Part shown: piece after piece, positions 23,501 through 35,779 of the stretch
Numbering within the stretch: the stretch's first letter is position 1
Layout of the letters: each line of letters begins with the position of its first letter
DNA from: Diplosphaera chodatii
Lineage: Eukaryota > Chlorophyta > Trebouxiophyceae > Prasiolales > Stichococcaceae
NCBI GenBank assembly: GCA_032358165.1
Contig: JAALGY010000022.1
Span: 124,001-188,000, forward strand
Direction: 5' to 3'
Length of the DNA stretch: 64,000 nucleotides
Program-made: the position numbers and the translations under genes
Notes under the pieces: model-generated
What the model was told of the DNA's origin: nothing
Seen by the model: only the letters and a program-made list of their open reading frames with translations
Databases searched by the model: none

Positions 23501-25114
23501 GGCTGTGGTTGCCGAATGTGCTGGACCTGCAACAGCAGGATGCAGCACTCTGAGCCAGCTGCAACTGCCGATTGAAGTGGCACTGCTGGGGGACCAGGGG
23601 CGTTGCGCATGGAGCCAGCCAGCCAGCTGTTCTGACTGCATGCTATCCAGCGCTGCATCCGGCGAGCCTGCACGCGCCATGCAACACTCCCCTGTTGAAT
23701 GAGGAGCGCAGTTCCGAGGACGCCTGCCATCGGCCACATCGCACAGGGGCACCCCGTCGGGGAAAGTGGTCGGGGGTTGGACCTAGGCTAGGTCCGATAA
23801 GGGCATTGCCCCCTGCGGGTCGGCAGGGTGGGGCCCGGGCCAGGACAGCCAGGGCCGGCCGATCGGGCGCCACAGGCCGTGTCAATGGCACAAGTGAATC
23901 CTACGTGCGGGGTGCAAGCGATTTGCATGCGCCTCCGGTGCCGACGCCAGATGTTGTGTCCTGGCGCTATCTGCCGTGGAGGTGGCGGCCTGGCCTGCCA
24001 GCGGGCAAACGACCAACCTGGTTGGTCGCAGAACGCTGGCACGGGCTCGATCGGCGTGATCAGGCGACGCTCAGCAAGGGCAGGGCGTCCCAGGTGCTGG
24101 CGCGCCTTGCGCAGGGGCAACAGCTAGCTGACTCGGCCAAACACAGCTGCGAGAGCAGCCACACAGCTGGCGCAACTAACTCACCACATCTCTAATAGAG
24201 CCTTGCATCGTGAGCGATTGCTTGTGCAACAAGCGCTACGATACGCAGGTTTCAGCGTCTGTGTCGATGCCATCGGGGCCCTCTGTTTGCTTTTCTAGCC
24301 AAACGGCCAGGTGCAGTTGCAATAGTGACGGGCAAGCAGCTCAAAGGCGCCGGAAGTGCATCCAGCTAACCAACATGCATCGATCAAAGCTGCGCCCCAG
24401 TGCGCCGGGGCGTGCGGCGGCCAGCGAGATGAAAGTCGTGCACTTGCACGGGTCAGACCAGCCACAAAAGAAGCCTGCCAGCTCCAATCGGCCATCAGCA
24501 ATGAACCCCGCCCCTTATGAACCCTCACTGCGCCCACATTCCAGCAGCACTCCGTTGCCGGCTGACCAACAGCGGGCTTGCTTCACAAGTGCAGCCGCTA
24601 TGTTTCAAGTCACACCTGCGTGCAACGGCGCGCGGCTACGTGCGCTGCTTGATGTCCAGGCGACAGGCGGCAGCAGATGGAGGCGGGCAGATGAAAACCT
24701 CAGCTGTGCTGCAAGCCACAAGAGCGCAAGGTGTTGTGGGAGACTGAGAATGCTCCGCAGTGATGCAGGCCGCTGGTCTGGTCCAAGGGGTTTCAAGAGT
24801 TGTATTATACATACCCCTTGGTCTGGTTCTTGGTCAGACCAGATGGTTTCGCCACAGGGCCGTAACTCTGTCATGTCATTCGTGCGGGCAATACGGCAGA
24901 ATTGTCGTTGACGAGGTACACAGGCTTGACTAAGTACACAGCGCGCCTTGCCACCTGGCAGCCGCACTGCACACGGTGACAACTTCGCAGCATCCGCCCG
25001 GCGCAGCAGCCAAGGCATCTGCTGAACTGCTGACGCATGCTGTTCGAAGTGCGAACCAAGTCACAGTGTGAGCAACGCACGCTTTAGGTAGAGGTTCCGA
25101 AGCAACAGTGCCCG
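23501..25114. other. Divergent intergenic region between expansin-like copy 2 and TRAPPC12
   Basis: About 1.6 kb with no recognised exon; both flanking genes start from its edges, so it holds two promoters. Short Gly/Arg-rich frames are explained by base composition. No clear TATA box was found. Confidence 0.55.
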
Positions 25115-27667
25115 ATGGCAGGGCGGCACCCGCTTGCAGAGGACACAGATGACACCGACGAGTTCTACGCCCAGCTGTCCGCCGCGGCGGCGCAGGCAGA
25201 AACTGCGCATGTGGATGAAGCGGCGCAGCCCGCGGCGCCAGACGGCAGCCTCCGCGGCCTGCGGCAGCTGCACGCGCAGGTGAGGCGGGTCCAGCCGGTG
25301 TGCCTCTCCCATGCTGAAGGAGGGATCTCCTGCGCCATCTGCTGCGGGGCCTGAACATGCAACCCACGCGACATCAGCATCGATGGCGGCAATGCTGCGG
25401 TGATGGCCGCAAAAGCATGATGTTGTTGGCTGCCAACTGTCGCAGGGTCAGTGGAGGGAGCTGGCAGATGCCACGCGGGGCGGCGCTGCCGCCGCGGCAG
25501 CCTCTCCGCTGGGCAGCAGCCATGACGCCGGTGCCGATGTGCCGCTGCTGACGGCTGCGGCGTACCACGCGACTGCGCTGTCGCGCCTGCAGCAGTGGCC
25601 GCTGGTGGCGGAGCAGCTCCGAGGCATAGACTCGGGCAGGTGGGGGCTGCCAAACCTTGCGCAGTGCCGAAGTGGCTGCTGGGCAGCGTTGCACAAAGCC
25701 GTTCCATGGGCACACATTACTGCAGGCCCATCACACACAGAATTTTCCTTTTTAAAAACATTGTGTATTTGTATCAAAACAATGCAATTATTTCAGCTTT
25801 TCTTTAAGAAAACAATGGCGCGATGCATCGCTGGCACCAGCCGCGCATGTACAGCTGCATGACGGCGGATCTGTGCGGGCTCATCTGCAGCCCGGACACG
25901 CCCTTTGCGCTGCGCTGGCTGGCCGCAGAGCTGCCGGCCTGGCAGGGCGACCCGGCGGCCGCGATCGCCGCGCACTGCCGCCTGCTGGACGACTGCGTGC
26001 GGCTGCAGCCGGCTGCGGCGCCCCCCGACGACATCGACCTGTCGGGTGCCCGCTTGTGCCGCATCTGAAGATCCTGGATGCCAGCGAGTGCGGCAGACCT
26101 GACCCCAACCATGACACAGGTGGACCCCATAGCCAGTTCAGTACGGAAATTCGACACTGCCTATGCAGAGCTGACGGGCGGCGGTGCGGATGCGCCGGCT
26201 GGCGGCGACTACGAGGTGTCGCCGCCGGAGAGCGATGGTGCGGCGTGGAGCCGGCGGGCGGCCGCGTGCGCCGGAGCCCTTGCCGCCCACCATGCCAGGC
26301 AAGAGAAAACCATAAAAGTTACATGGCTTTGAGTTCCTTCTGCTCTGGGAGCCCTATTGCTCGTTGATACCTGTCGCTGACGCTGCTGCACGTAGGACGG
26401 CTATTCCGAGGGATGTGTGGGCGTCTGCCGGGGGTGCACAGCATGAGGGGTGCTCCCTTTGCATGGTGCAGGGCGCAGGACTGGGTGACGGCGCTGCGCT
26501 GGATGCAGTGGCTGCTGCGCCACAGGCCCGACGACCCGCGGCTGTTGTCGCAGGTGGTGTGAGGCCGCCAGATGTCAGACGCACACACCCACACCCTGTC
26601 CAGTCTGCTGTGGTTGCCTGCGCTGTTGCCTTTCGGACGCAGCCGGGCACCTGAGCTCGCTGTGCATGTCACACAGCTGCGTGATGCGTGTGCTTGGTTG
26701 AGGTCAGGACCGTGTGCCTGGGGTTGCAGACGGGGTATCTGATGCTGAGCATGGGCGACGTTGCGGGTGCCGAGATGATGTTCGAGCGTGCTGCTGGCCG
26801 GCCTCAGGTGACCATACTTGCATCTGCAGTGTCAGTGAGCTTGATGACGCTGACCCTTTTGAGCTCGTGTCTGGAAGTGCAATGTGATCGCAGATTGGCT
26901 TCTGATCAGATGGCGATAGGGGAGCTGGCGTGCAGGTGACCAAGGCGATGCTGAGCAGCAACGCGGGCCTGCTCCGGTTCGCGCAGCAGGACTACGGCGG
27001 CGCCCTGGAGGCGTTCGAGGCCGCCGCCGCAGCAGACCCCGCAGATGCCGCGGCAGTCAACAATGCCGCCATCTGCCAGCTGTTCAGCACGCAGGTGAGG
27101 AGCCAGAACCGAACACGGCCTCCTGGCCAGATGGCTAGATGTCCTGCATGCGCTCTGTGGGACGAGCCTCCACTGTGTTGCGTCATCATCGGACTGCTAG
27201 TGGCTCATTTGGTAGTCCTGCATTCTGGTCACCTCATGGGGCCGCTCAGGAGTGGGTACTGCTAGTGCAGGCGCACAGCGCTGTGCACGACCTGCAGACG
27301 GCTGTGCGGGAGCGGCCGACAGAGCTGCTGACGCAGGGCTGCGCATCCACGCTGGCCCGGCTGTACGAGCTGGGTGAGCCAAAACCGCTTGCAGCCATGC
27401 ACCTGAGATTGATCAATGACGGCGAGCTGCAAAACTGCCACACAACTGGCTGCCAGCCCGGCAAGGTGTATGAGGTCCAGGTTTAGAAGCTCATCTAGTG
27501 CACATGCATTGCTTTTGCTGCCGCAACGTAGCATATGTCCAACCATGCCCGTGTGTCTGGAATGCCCAGGGCCGCCTGCGGGCGTGGCCACTGCCAAGCG
27601 GCGGCTGGCGGACTTTGCGGCGGGCGCCGGGCCGCAGGGCCTGCAGCTGGCTGCCTTGGTTGCGTGA
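25115..27667 (+). CDS. TRAPPC12: TRAPPC12-like TPR protein of the TRAPP vesicle-tethering complex
   Basis: TRAPPC12 is a TPR subunit of TRAPP complexes acting in ER-Golgi traffic. Recognised exons: 25115-25279 (start MAGRHPLAEDTDDTDEFY), 25446-25639, 25841-26045, 26142-26320, 26479-26553, 26730-26807, 26936-27094, 27271-27373 and 27570-27667 (TGA), about 418 residues. Helical-repeat blocks include AAYHATALSRLQQWPLVAEQ, PFALRWLAAELPAWQGDP, ALRWMQWLLRHRPDDPRLLS, TGYLMLSMGDVAGAEMMFER, NAGLLRFAQQDYGGALEAFE and LTQGCASTLARLYELG. The order matches TRAPPC12: a middle section ending ALRWLAAELP (family: ..LRxLHAELP), then paired TPRs, then a short C-terminal Leu-rich end. The junction between the second and third exons does not close with any GT donor seen, so a micro-exon or another splice choice is missing. 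TRAPPC12 is my best match; a different TPR protein is possible. Confidence 0.72.
25741..25815 (+). other. AT-rich island in a TRAPPC12 intron
   Basis: About 75 bp that are strikingly A+T-rich (TTTTTAAAAACATTG and similar) inside otherwise GC-rich DNA. One plus-strand frame reads RIFLFKNIVYLYQ...SAFL then TAA without interruption, with AT-biased codons. This may be an organelle-derived insertion; it could also be an AT-rich intron 3' end. Confidence 0.35.
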
Positions 27668-27727
27668 GGACACCGTCGAGACGGTGCAGAGCATGCAGCC
27701 TGGACGGCTCGCGAGCTGCTGCCAGGG

Positions 27728-27732
27728 TTACA
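27728..27732 (-). terminator. Possible TGTAA poly(A) signal for valyl-tRNA synthetase
   Basis: TTACA on the plus strand reads TGTAA on the minus strand, 219 bp past the ValRS stop and only 61 bp past the convergent TRAPPC12 stop. The stop codons of these two genes are only 283 bp apart. Confidence 0.35.
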
Positions 27733-27950
27733 GGATCCAGGATGGTTCGCACATGCTGGCAGTATGTGCGCAACCGGACATGGGGCTGGGACCTTTTGGC
27801 TGGCCCCGGGTGTTTGTGAGTGTACGTTGTGTTATCTGGCCGACACACAATAGGCCTTCCCACGAAGCGATTGTCAGAGGTGCAGCTCTGCGAGTCCTGC
27901 ACAGCCACAGTCCCAAAGCTGGTCGCTACAAGCACACTGTGCATGCGACT

Positions 27951-30900
27951 TCAGTCCGACAGCCGTGCCGTCATGGCCGCCAGGTTCTGCCGCACCGCCT
28001 CCAGCTCTGCAGACAGCGCCCTGTGCTTGGCCTCGTCGTCCTCCCGCACATTTGCCGGCGTGTTGGCGTAGCCCAGCAGGCTCATGCGCTTGACGACGGC
28101 CGCCAACCGTGCATCCACCTGCAGAGCGAGTGCCATGTCACGCTCGCTGTGGATTGTGGACGACCGCTGTGCAGCAAGGCGACTGAAAGCGCATGCACAC
28201 GCCCACCGAGGCTGCACAGCAGCACGAGTCACTGCCGCTAGCAGCGAACGGCATCCTTTTGCGAAGCAAGCTGTTGCGGCTGCCCTATCAGCCCTACAAC
28301 CCCAAGCCGAATGGCGCGGGCGCACCTCCTTCTCCTGCTTCTGCAGCTTGGCGGCCTCCTTGGCGGGGTCCAGCACGCCAGCCAGGTCCAGGTATGCTGT
28401 TGTGGCTGCGTCGACGACCGCCACGCCCTGGTCGCCGCCCGGCTTGCTGCCGTCCTGCATGGCAGATCAGTGTTTGCTTATGAAACCGACACTTGTTTGG
28501 GTTTCTTGATATATCGTTTGGAATGCATACATCTGATAGTGAAAGTTTTCGCAATTAGAAACCTCTACTCCTGTGAGTCAGGCTTGGGGAGTCGTGCACA
28601 TGTGCTGCAGTGGGTGCAAGGAGCTCAGCACAAGGTCAAGAGCTGGTTGCAGCGAAAACTTGGAGCAACATCGGCAGCAGGACGGTTGCAAAAAGCCAGG
28701 CCTCAAACAGAAGGCTTCCACCGCGGAGGTAAATGTGCAGTGGCTCTCGCATGCCCACCCTGATGACTGTGACGGTCGAAGACATGCTGAGCGTCTCGAT
28801 AGAGGCCGCCGCAGCCTCCAGCCCGTCCGCCGCCTGCGGCTGCGACACCGTGAGAGCGACAGCGGGCCGCTGCTTTTGCAGGCCGTACTGCTGGCGCAGC
28901 CCCCGCAGCGCTGTCACCACCCGCTGCGCCGTCTCCATCTGCCCCTCGACCTGTACAGGAGTTGAGGTGTCCCACATTGCGCTATCAAAAGATGGTCACA
29001 GCTGCAGACGAAAACATTTCAGCGGAGCTGCAGCTTGCCCCCATGCAGTTGCCAGTATGCATGTGCTGCCAAATGCGACAGGACCACCACACGCCACACA
29101 AGAGATGCATGTGGGCACTACACCGCAAGTGCTTCGTGGTGTGGGCGGAAGCACCTGCTGGTCCCGCCAGTCGGCTGCAAGGGCGTCGCCGGGCGCCGGG
29201 TAGTCGGCAACCATGATGCTGCGGGGGCCGGCGTCGGCGTCGGGCCCCCGCGGCAGCCGCTGCCACAGCTCCTCCGTCACAAAGGGCATGAACGGGTGGA
29301 GCAGCCTGCAGCCATGTGTCGGCGACAACGCTCGTGTCAGCTGTACATGCAGGGGCAACACCCACTGCTCAGGACACCGATGATGCTGTGCACTCACAGG
29401 CAAGTCGCCAGCGTGGAAACTGCAAGCATTGACAGGCAGGGAGCAGGCCGGTATCGCAAACGAACTGCAGCGCCAACTGCGAAGGGACACTTCACCATAC
29501 AGCAGGTTCGGTTGACAAGCAGAGCCTGGGCAGGCGGCGCACCTGAGGCCGGTGTCGAGGCACACCCACAGCGTGTCGCGCGTCGTCTGCACCAGCTCTG
29601 CGTCCACGCCCTCGCCGCCCAGCACCGGCTTGGACAGCTCGATGAACACGTCGCACATCTCGTACAGCCACCAGGAGTAGATCGCCTGCACACAGCCCAG
29701 TTTTAATGACTCAGCAGCTTGCAGGTGGAGCAACTTGTGGCAACCACATCGTGGTGGTACCTGATGACACTCGCCTTCCAGGAACGTGGAATCGGGCCGC
29801 ATGTGTGTGACAGCGCACAGCAGGTCAAGTGTTTCGATGCTCCAGGGGGGCCCTGAGCAGCAGCACCTGCGTGGCGCCGCCAAAGTCGTAGTCCTCCATG
29901 CGCGACTCCACGGCGGCGACCGTGGCGGCCAGCCGGCTCAGGATCCACCGGTCTGCCAGCGGGCGGCCTGTCACCACAGTCACCAGCACATCAACCAGAC
30001 TGCTTTAAACACGTATGCCTTGCTGGCAAGGTGTTTGCCCTGCGAAGCACGCTGACCCCAGCATGACTGAGAACTGATCTCGCAAGCAGCACCAGGCGTG
30101 TTAAGCTGCAGCAGCTGGCTCTGATGCGGCGATGGACCTGTGCAGTGACAGCAGCGCACCGGCGGCGGCGTGCGAGGGCGAGGGTGTGAAGCTGTCGCCC
30201 AGGTTGCGCAGCGCAAACTTGATGGCGTTCCACAGCTTGTTGCACCAGTGCCGGTAGGCGACCACCTTCCGGATGTCTAGGTTGATGTCGCCGCCCTGCG
30301 CACAAATTGCAGCTGTTTCAGTGGCACGACAGCAATCTGTAGACTTGACCACATGTGGAAATGCAGGACACGCTGGCCCTGACGCCAGCATCACCACAAG
30401 ATCACAGATGGTCATGGAGCGCGCGCCAGGGAGCGTGAATACAGGAGCCGGGCATCAGGGGGTGCAATTGAATTAAAACGTTTATTGAAGTTAACCAAAG
30501 GTTTTCCGAACTATCAAAAAGTAGATTGGTATATTATCTGGGGGCTGGGGTGCGCTCACCTGCGTCGTGTAGGACACCAGCGCGAAGCGCAGGGCGTCCG
30601 TGCCGCACTGCTCGATGCCGTCGGGGAAGTCGGCCTGCTGCGCCCGCCGCGCTCGGTCCAGCTCCCGCGGGTCCAGGTTGCCCGTCTGCACAGCGGTGAG
30701 GACACTCGCCCTGATTTCTGGATACTCCCCCTGAATGTGCTCTGGTCTGCTATGCGCAGGGGTCAACAGCTGCAGATCCCTGCTTCTTCTGCCAGTTCCC
30801 TGTACCTGCGCAGCGAGCTACCGGCCAACAGGCTTACAGCTGGCCGGTAGGCAGCCGTTGAAGGTTCCAGGGGACTGGCTGCTGTCACCATTGACTTTCC

Positions 30901-33900
30901 ACATGCAGGGCTCCTCCAGCTGACGCTGACTTTATGCGTACCATTGAGCAACATCGCTTTATCGTGTTGACATCCATACAGAAGGTGTCAGGAATAGCAC
31001 CTCCAGCTTGGCATGCAGCTGAGGCAGGGTGATGCCCTCGATGACGTCCACCGGGTCGAGCGCGTTGCCCAGCGACTTGGACATCTTGTTGCCATGCGCA
31101 TCGCGCACCATCGCATGCAGGTACACCTGCTCGAAGGGCACCTTGCCTGCGCGTCGCAAAACAGAAGCTTGGGGTTTGAGCATCGAAGCCAGTGTTGCCA
31201 TGAGACATTCAACGCCGCGAGCTGGATCCAACTGCATGCTGATGCTGTGAACTATGCAACAGCATTTGGAAAGCGCCCACCTGTGAGGCTCATGGACATC
31301 ATGACCATGCGGGCGACCCAGAAGAACAGGATGTCGCGGCCCGTCTCCAGCAGCGCGCCCGGGAAGAAGCGCTGCAGGTCGCCCGACTCGGACGGCCAGC
31401 CGAACACGGAGAACGGGAACAGGCCGCTGGAGAACCAGGTGTCCAGCACATCCTCGTCCTGCAAAACGCAGGTCTTGAAGGTGGACACAGCACATGCACG
31501 AGTTTTGGGGATGCAGTACCTGCTGCGAGTCTCCTGATGGTTGAGGTACTTCGTGCAGCCCACCGCAAATGTGGTGGACTTGTTTAGGGAGTAATTCCAG
31601 CAGCCACCACATACATACAGCCTGACGATGCGCCAGCTGACGTGCGAGCTGCACTAGCCTTCTCATACACAGCGTGCAACAGTTGCACCTGTCTGAGTGC
31701 GAGCTGCTGTCCCGGGAAGCGCGCCTCTGCCTGTTGGCGCGCCGCTGCCTCGTCCTTTGCTACGACCCACCTACAACAGCAGCCAGTGAACTTGCGCCAG
31801 CACTCGCAAGCAAGTCTTGCTGCAAGATGCAAACAACAGCTCAAGTTTGGATGATGCCCCTCCAGCATGTCTGGCTTGGGTGCAAGGGCCTTCGATGCAC
31901 GATCCTTGCTGCACAAGATACAACCCTGCCTGCTGCCCCCACCTGTCCATGCGCTCATTGGCTGTGCCGGGCGGGGCGGAGGACCCCTCGCCCTCTACCA
32001 CCACGTAGAAGGCGGGGATGCGGTGGCCCCACCACAGCTGCCGCGAGATGCACCAGTCCCGGATGTTGTCCATCCACCTGCACGGCACAGTTTCCCAAGG
32101 TACTGGCTGCTGCAGCTGCTCATAGGCCGGCCTCGTGAAGGCCTGTTTGTTTGTTGCTGGTCGCTGCAGAGCTTCGTATTGATACCGTTCCAAAGGAAAG
32201 GAGGCAGGGCCGTGTGTACAGGCGCCCCACCTGTCCCAGTCTTTGCGAGCTGCGGGCGGGCGGATGCCGAAGCTCTCGCCCGCCCTGGCTGCCTTCGTGT
32301 CGGGCGTGCATGCTGCCTTTGCCTTCGCTGCCATGTCCGAACAGCTGACCCACCTGCACATGGTGAGATGTGCTGAGCGACGCCTCTTAGGCCAGGTAGA
32401 AGGTTCAGTGTTGTCACCGGCCCTCTGCTACCACATCATTGTAGCCAGGCAGGAGCGCCGCTCACCACTGCGGGCGCATCAGCGGCTCGATGACGTCGCC
32501 GGAGCGGCTGCAGAGGCCCAGGACCATGGGATTCGGGCGCGTGCCCCGGAACAGGCCCTTGCTCTCCAGGAACTCCACGATCGTCGTCCGAACCTGCACA
32601 GCCCTGCACAGGTTGGCACAGCCCAGCGGCAACAAATTGCGCCCGATCAGGTGCCTGGTCACCAGCGTGGTGAACAGAAAGTCCAGGAGGGTGTTGGCTG
32701 CTCACCTCATAGCGAGGTCTGCCGGCGTACGGCCCGCACTTCTCGTTGAGCGTGCCGTCATCATCCAGAATGTTGATGAACTCCAGATTGTTGCGCTTGC
32801 CAGTGGCAAAATCCTTTGCATCGTGAGCCGGAGTGATCTGCAGGCGGTAGGTAGAGCAGGTGTTGTCTCACCTTCGGCTGCAAGCAGTATAGGTGAGCAC
32901 TGTACCTTGGAGCAGCTTCACACAGCAGTGCAGACAGCCTGGTGTGGCAGAACCCTAGCAAGCATCACCTTCACAGCGCCTGTGCCAAGTGTCATGTCCA
33001 CACTCTCCGCATCACACACGATTGGCAACTGCCGTCCGTCGACAGGGTGGATGACGAACTTGCCGTGCAGATGCTTGTACCTGTTGAGCATCACGACGCA
33101 ACCTGGTCTGAAGGCGTACAGGCAGCCGTCATCAAAGGAAGATCAAAGGAGCAGCCACAGCAGGAACCCACGCTGGTCAGGCGGGGCCTTGACAGCCCAC
33201 CTCGAGTCTTCCGGGTGGATGGCCACTGCAGTGTCGCCCAGCATCGTCTCGATACGCGTGGTGGCCACCACCAGCTCGCCACCACCGCCCTCCAGGGGGT
33301 ACGCAAACTCCTTCATGGCGCCAAATTCCACCGGCTCCGCGTACCCCGGCACCCGCAGCATTGTGATGCCGTTCAGCTGTGTGTCCTCCACCTGCATATT
33401 GTAGAGTGAGGAATTGGGCATGTCGGAGTACTGAAGTTTCACACTACGCAAGTTTTTTCACGGCCGCGATGTCTGTGACGTCAAACAGCCTTGCTGTCGG
33501 GGAGCAACGCCAAGCAGCACCTCGATGTCAGAGACCGCGGTGCGCAGAGAGCAGTCCCAGTTGACGAGGCGGTTGTCACGGTAGATGAGGCCCTGCTCGT
33601 GCAGCCGCAGGAACGCCTCCAGCACCGCAGCGCTCAGCTTCTCGTCCATCGTGAACACCTGCAGGTGGGTTTCACAACATAAAATAAGCATGCTATGCAC
33701 AGGCTGCATCAGCCATGGTCTCAGGGTGTGTATGTGACTTGAGCGGTGTCGTCAGCGTTCTTTCTTTCTGCAGCAATCTGCAATGCATCATTGAGCGGGC
33801 AATCCTGCTGGAATAGCGGCTGCAGCACCTGCCGAGACCAGTCCAGCGAGGAGCCTATCCGGCGCAGCTGCGAGAAGATGGTGTTGCCATACTGGTCCAC

Positions 33901-35383
33901 CCACTTGAACACCTCCTGCATGAACTTCTCCCGGCCTGCATGCGTAGTCTGTGTAGAGTCTGCCACGACATTCTACATGCATGGTGCAGCTGGTGCGTGA
34001 TCTGTCTGTCTTTCGCAAGTGCCCCGAGAGTGTTCGAATCAGGAATCAAGGCAACGATGCGGAGTTCAGTATGAGGGGTACATACCCAGGTCATGGCGTG
34101 ACAGCCCCCGCTCGCGCTTGAGCTGCTTTTCGACCACTGTTTGCGTCGCTATGCCGGCGTGATCGGTGCCCGGGACCCAGAGTGCGTCGCGCCCCTGCAT
34201 CCGCCTCCACCTGATGATCGTGTCCTGCGGCCCCAGCAATGCTGCGTTGGGTCGAACAGCAAGATGTGGAACCTATGCTCAGCATCGTGTATCGTCAATG
34301 ACTTGCCTGAAGCAGTGCTGGGCAATGGGCCTGATCGGCAGCTGGGCAGCATGGCAACTGGATCCATCCAGCCAAAGTGAAGCCAGTTCTGTTGTCTGAC
34401 CTGGATGGCATTGGTGAGCGCATGGCCCAAGTGCAGCGAGCCGGTCACATTGGGCGGCGGAATGACCATCACGAAAGGCTCGCCCTTTGCATCCGCCCGT
34501 GGCTTGAAGAAGCCCTGCGCCTCCCACCAGTCGTACCTGCACATGCATCATCCTTGATCACCGGGTACGCAACCAACTGCTGCGCAATGCCTGTATGCCG
34601 ATAGACCCTTGAGCCCATGTAAGAGGGCATTGCCATGGCAGGGTGACTTTGCCGTTGTCACCGCACCAGGCGGCCTCCACGACGGGCGGGTCGTAGCCCT
34701 TCAGCATTGGGTAGGCGATGTCCTTTTTGCTGCCCTTGGGCGTGGACTGCGCTGCACGCAGCGCTGCTGCCAGCTCCTCTGCCTCTTCAGCCTGCGGCAA
34801 TGAGATCCGGCATGATGTGCAAATGCCGTCCAACATTGCATCAGCATGATGGCTACGCTGGACAACTCCACAGCTTTACAAGACAGTACTCATGCAAAAG
34901 GAGATAGTTGGGCAGCGGATCATGCATATGCAGCATTCGAGTGCCATCATGTGTCACCTTCTTCGCATCGCTCTCTGCTTTGGCCTTGGCCTTCTTGTCC
35001 GCAGCTTTGGTTGAGCCATTGGCGGCAAGTGCCTTTGCCTTTTCTGCCTTTGCAGCAACCTTGGCTAGCTTCGCCTTCTTCGCTGCCTCCTTCGCATCCT
35101 GAAAACATGCACAGGAAAGTGCAGTCGTCAGCGCCATGCATGCACTGGCTTGACGCCGCCATGCACTGGACATGACTGCATACTGTACAAGCTTCCTAGG
35201 TGCATCGCGCATGCTCATGCATCACGAAGATGGGACCAAACCCAGATCTAGTGCCGGACTGACCTTCTTGGCCTTCTGCTCGGGGGTCAGTTCCTTCGCT
35301 GCGCCATTCGCAGCTGCGCCATCTGGGGCAGACGGCTGCTGTGCAGGTTGGGCCGTACTGCCGGCGGCCTGCTCTGCTGTCAT
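27951..35383 (-). CDS. VARS: Valyl-tRNA synthetase, cytosolic type
   Basis: ValRS joins valine to tRNA-Val and hydrolyses misacylated Thr-tRNA. Twenty-four exons close in phase to 1092 residues, normal for eukaryotic cytosolic ValRS. The first exon (35383-35264) begins [16 protein letters not shown], and a Lys/Ala-rich extension follows ([16 protein letters not shown]), which usually binds tRNA; no clear organelle transit peptide is seen. Class I signature [20 protein letters not shown] carries the HIGH-like HLGH. Then come [31 protein letters not shown], and the CP1 editing domain ([39 protein letters not shown]). After that: [57 protein letters not shown] and the KMSKS loop ([20 protein letters not shown]). 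The anticodon-binding domain has [20 protein letters not shown], and the end has the ValRS-type coiled-coil arm ([19 protein letters not shown]). All key motifs are intact. Confidence 0.97.
28486..28560 (+). other. AT-rich island in a ValRS intron
   Basis: An A+T-rich stretch of about 75 bp (TTGATATATCGTTTGG and similar) in the intron between 28455 and 28758. One plus-strand frame stays open through it ([18 protein letters not shown]...). Origin is uncertain. Confidence 0.3.
30467..30541 (+). other. AT-rich island with a 25-codon open frame in a ValRS intron
   Basis: A sharply bounded A+T-rich block in the intron 30296-30559. On the strand opposite ValRS it reads uninterrupted as [13 protein letters not shown]...DWYIIW, with AT-rich codons (TTA, AAA, TAT, ATT) unlike the surrounding genes. 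This looks like a scrap of organellar or other foreign coding DNA. The source protein is not recognised. Confidence 0.4.
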
Positions 35384-35779
35384 CCCCTGCTGTGTTCAAT
35401 ACGCAGCTATACGCTAAAAGTTTTGGCTGAATGGAGGTAGACCGAGTCGAGAGCCGCAGTGTCCGTCAAGGCAATGCTAGCTCATCTGGAAAGACGACCC
35501 GCTGCAGCTGGATTACGTGCCAGACCTTCTTGCGGCCCTCAGCAATGCTTCGACCAGGATGAAAGTGCGCTCTGATCAACATGCGTGCGACCATCTCACA
35601 TGGGTAGCCGAGCCACCCCCCTCAAGGGGCAGAGCGCAGCATGGTACACTCCCCGCTGAGCCCAGGTAGGAGCAATGCAGCGTAAGCACCTCAACATGCG
35701 CCACTGTGTGTTTCCGACATAAGTTCTTTGATCCGGTCATACCGTTATGATTGGGTGATCACTCTTCACGGCGGCAGGC
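35384..35779. promoter_or_regulatory. Shared divergent promoter region of ValRS and the PRISE reductase
   Basis: Only 396 bp separate the two start codons, which face away from each other, so both promoters must lie here or inside 5' UTRs. No TATA box or named operator could be supported. Confidence 0.5.

Noticed and set aside
32490..33404. A 304-codon plus-strand frame antisense to ValRS
   Set aside because: It lies across several well supported ValRS exons and has no family resemblance; a shadow of GC-rich coding DNA.
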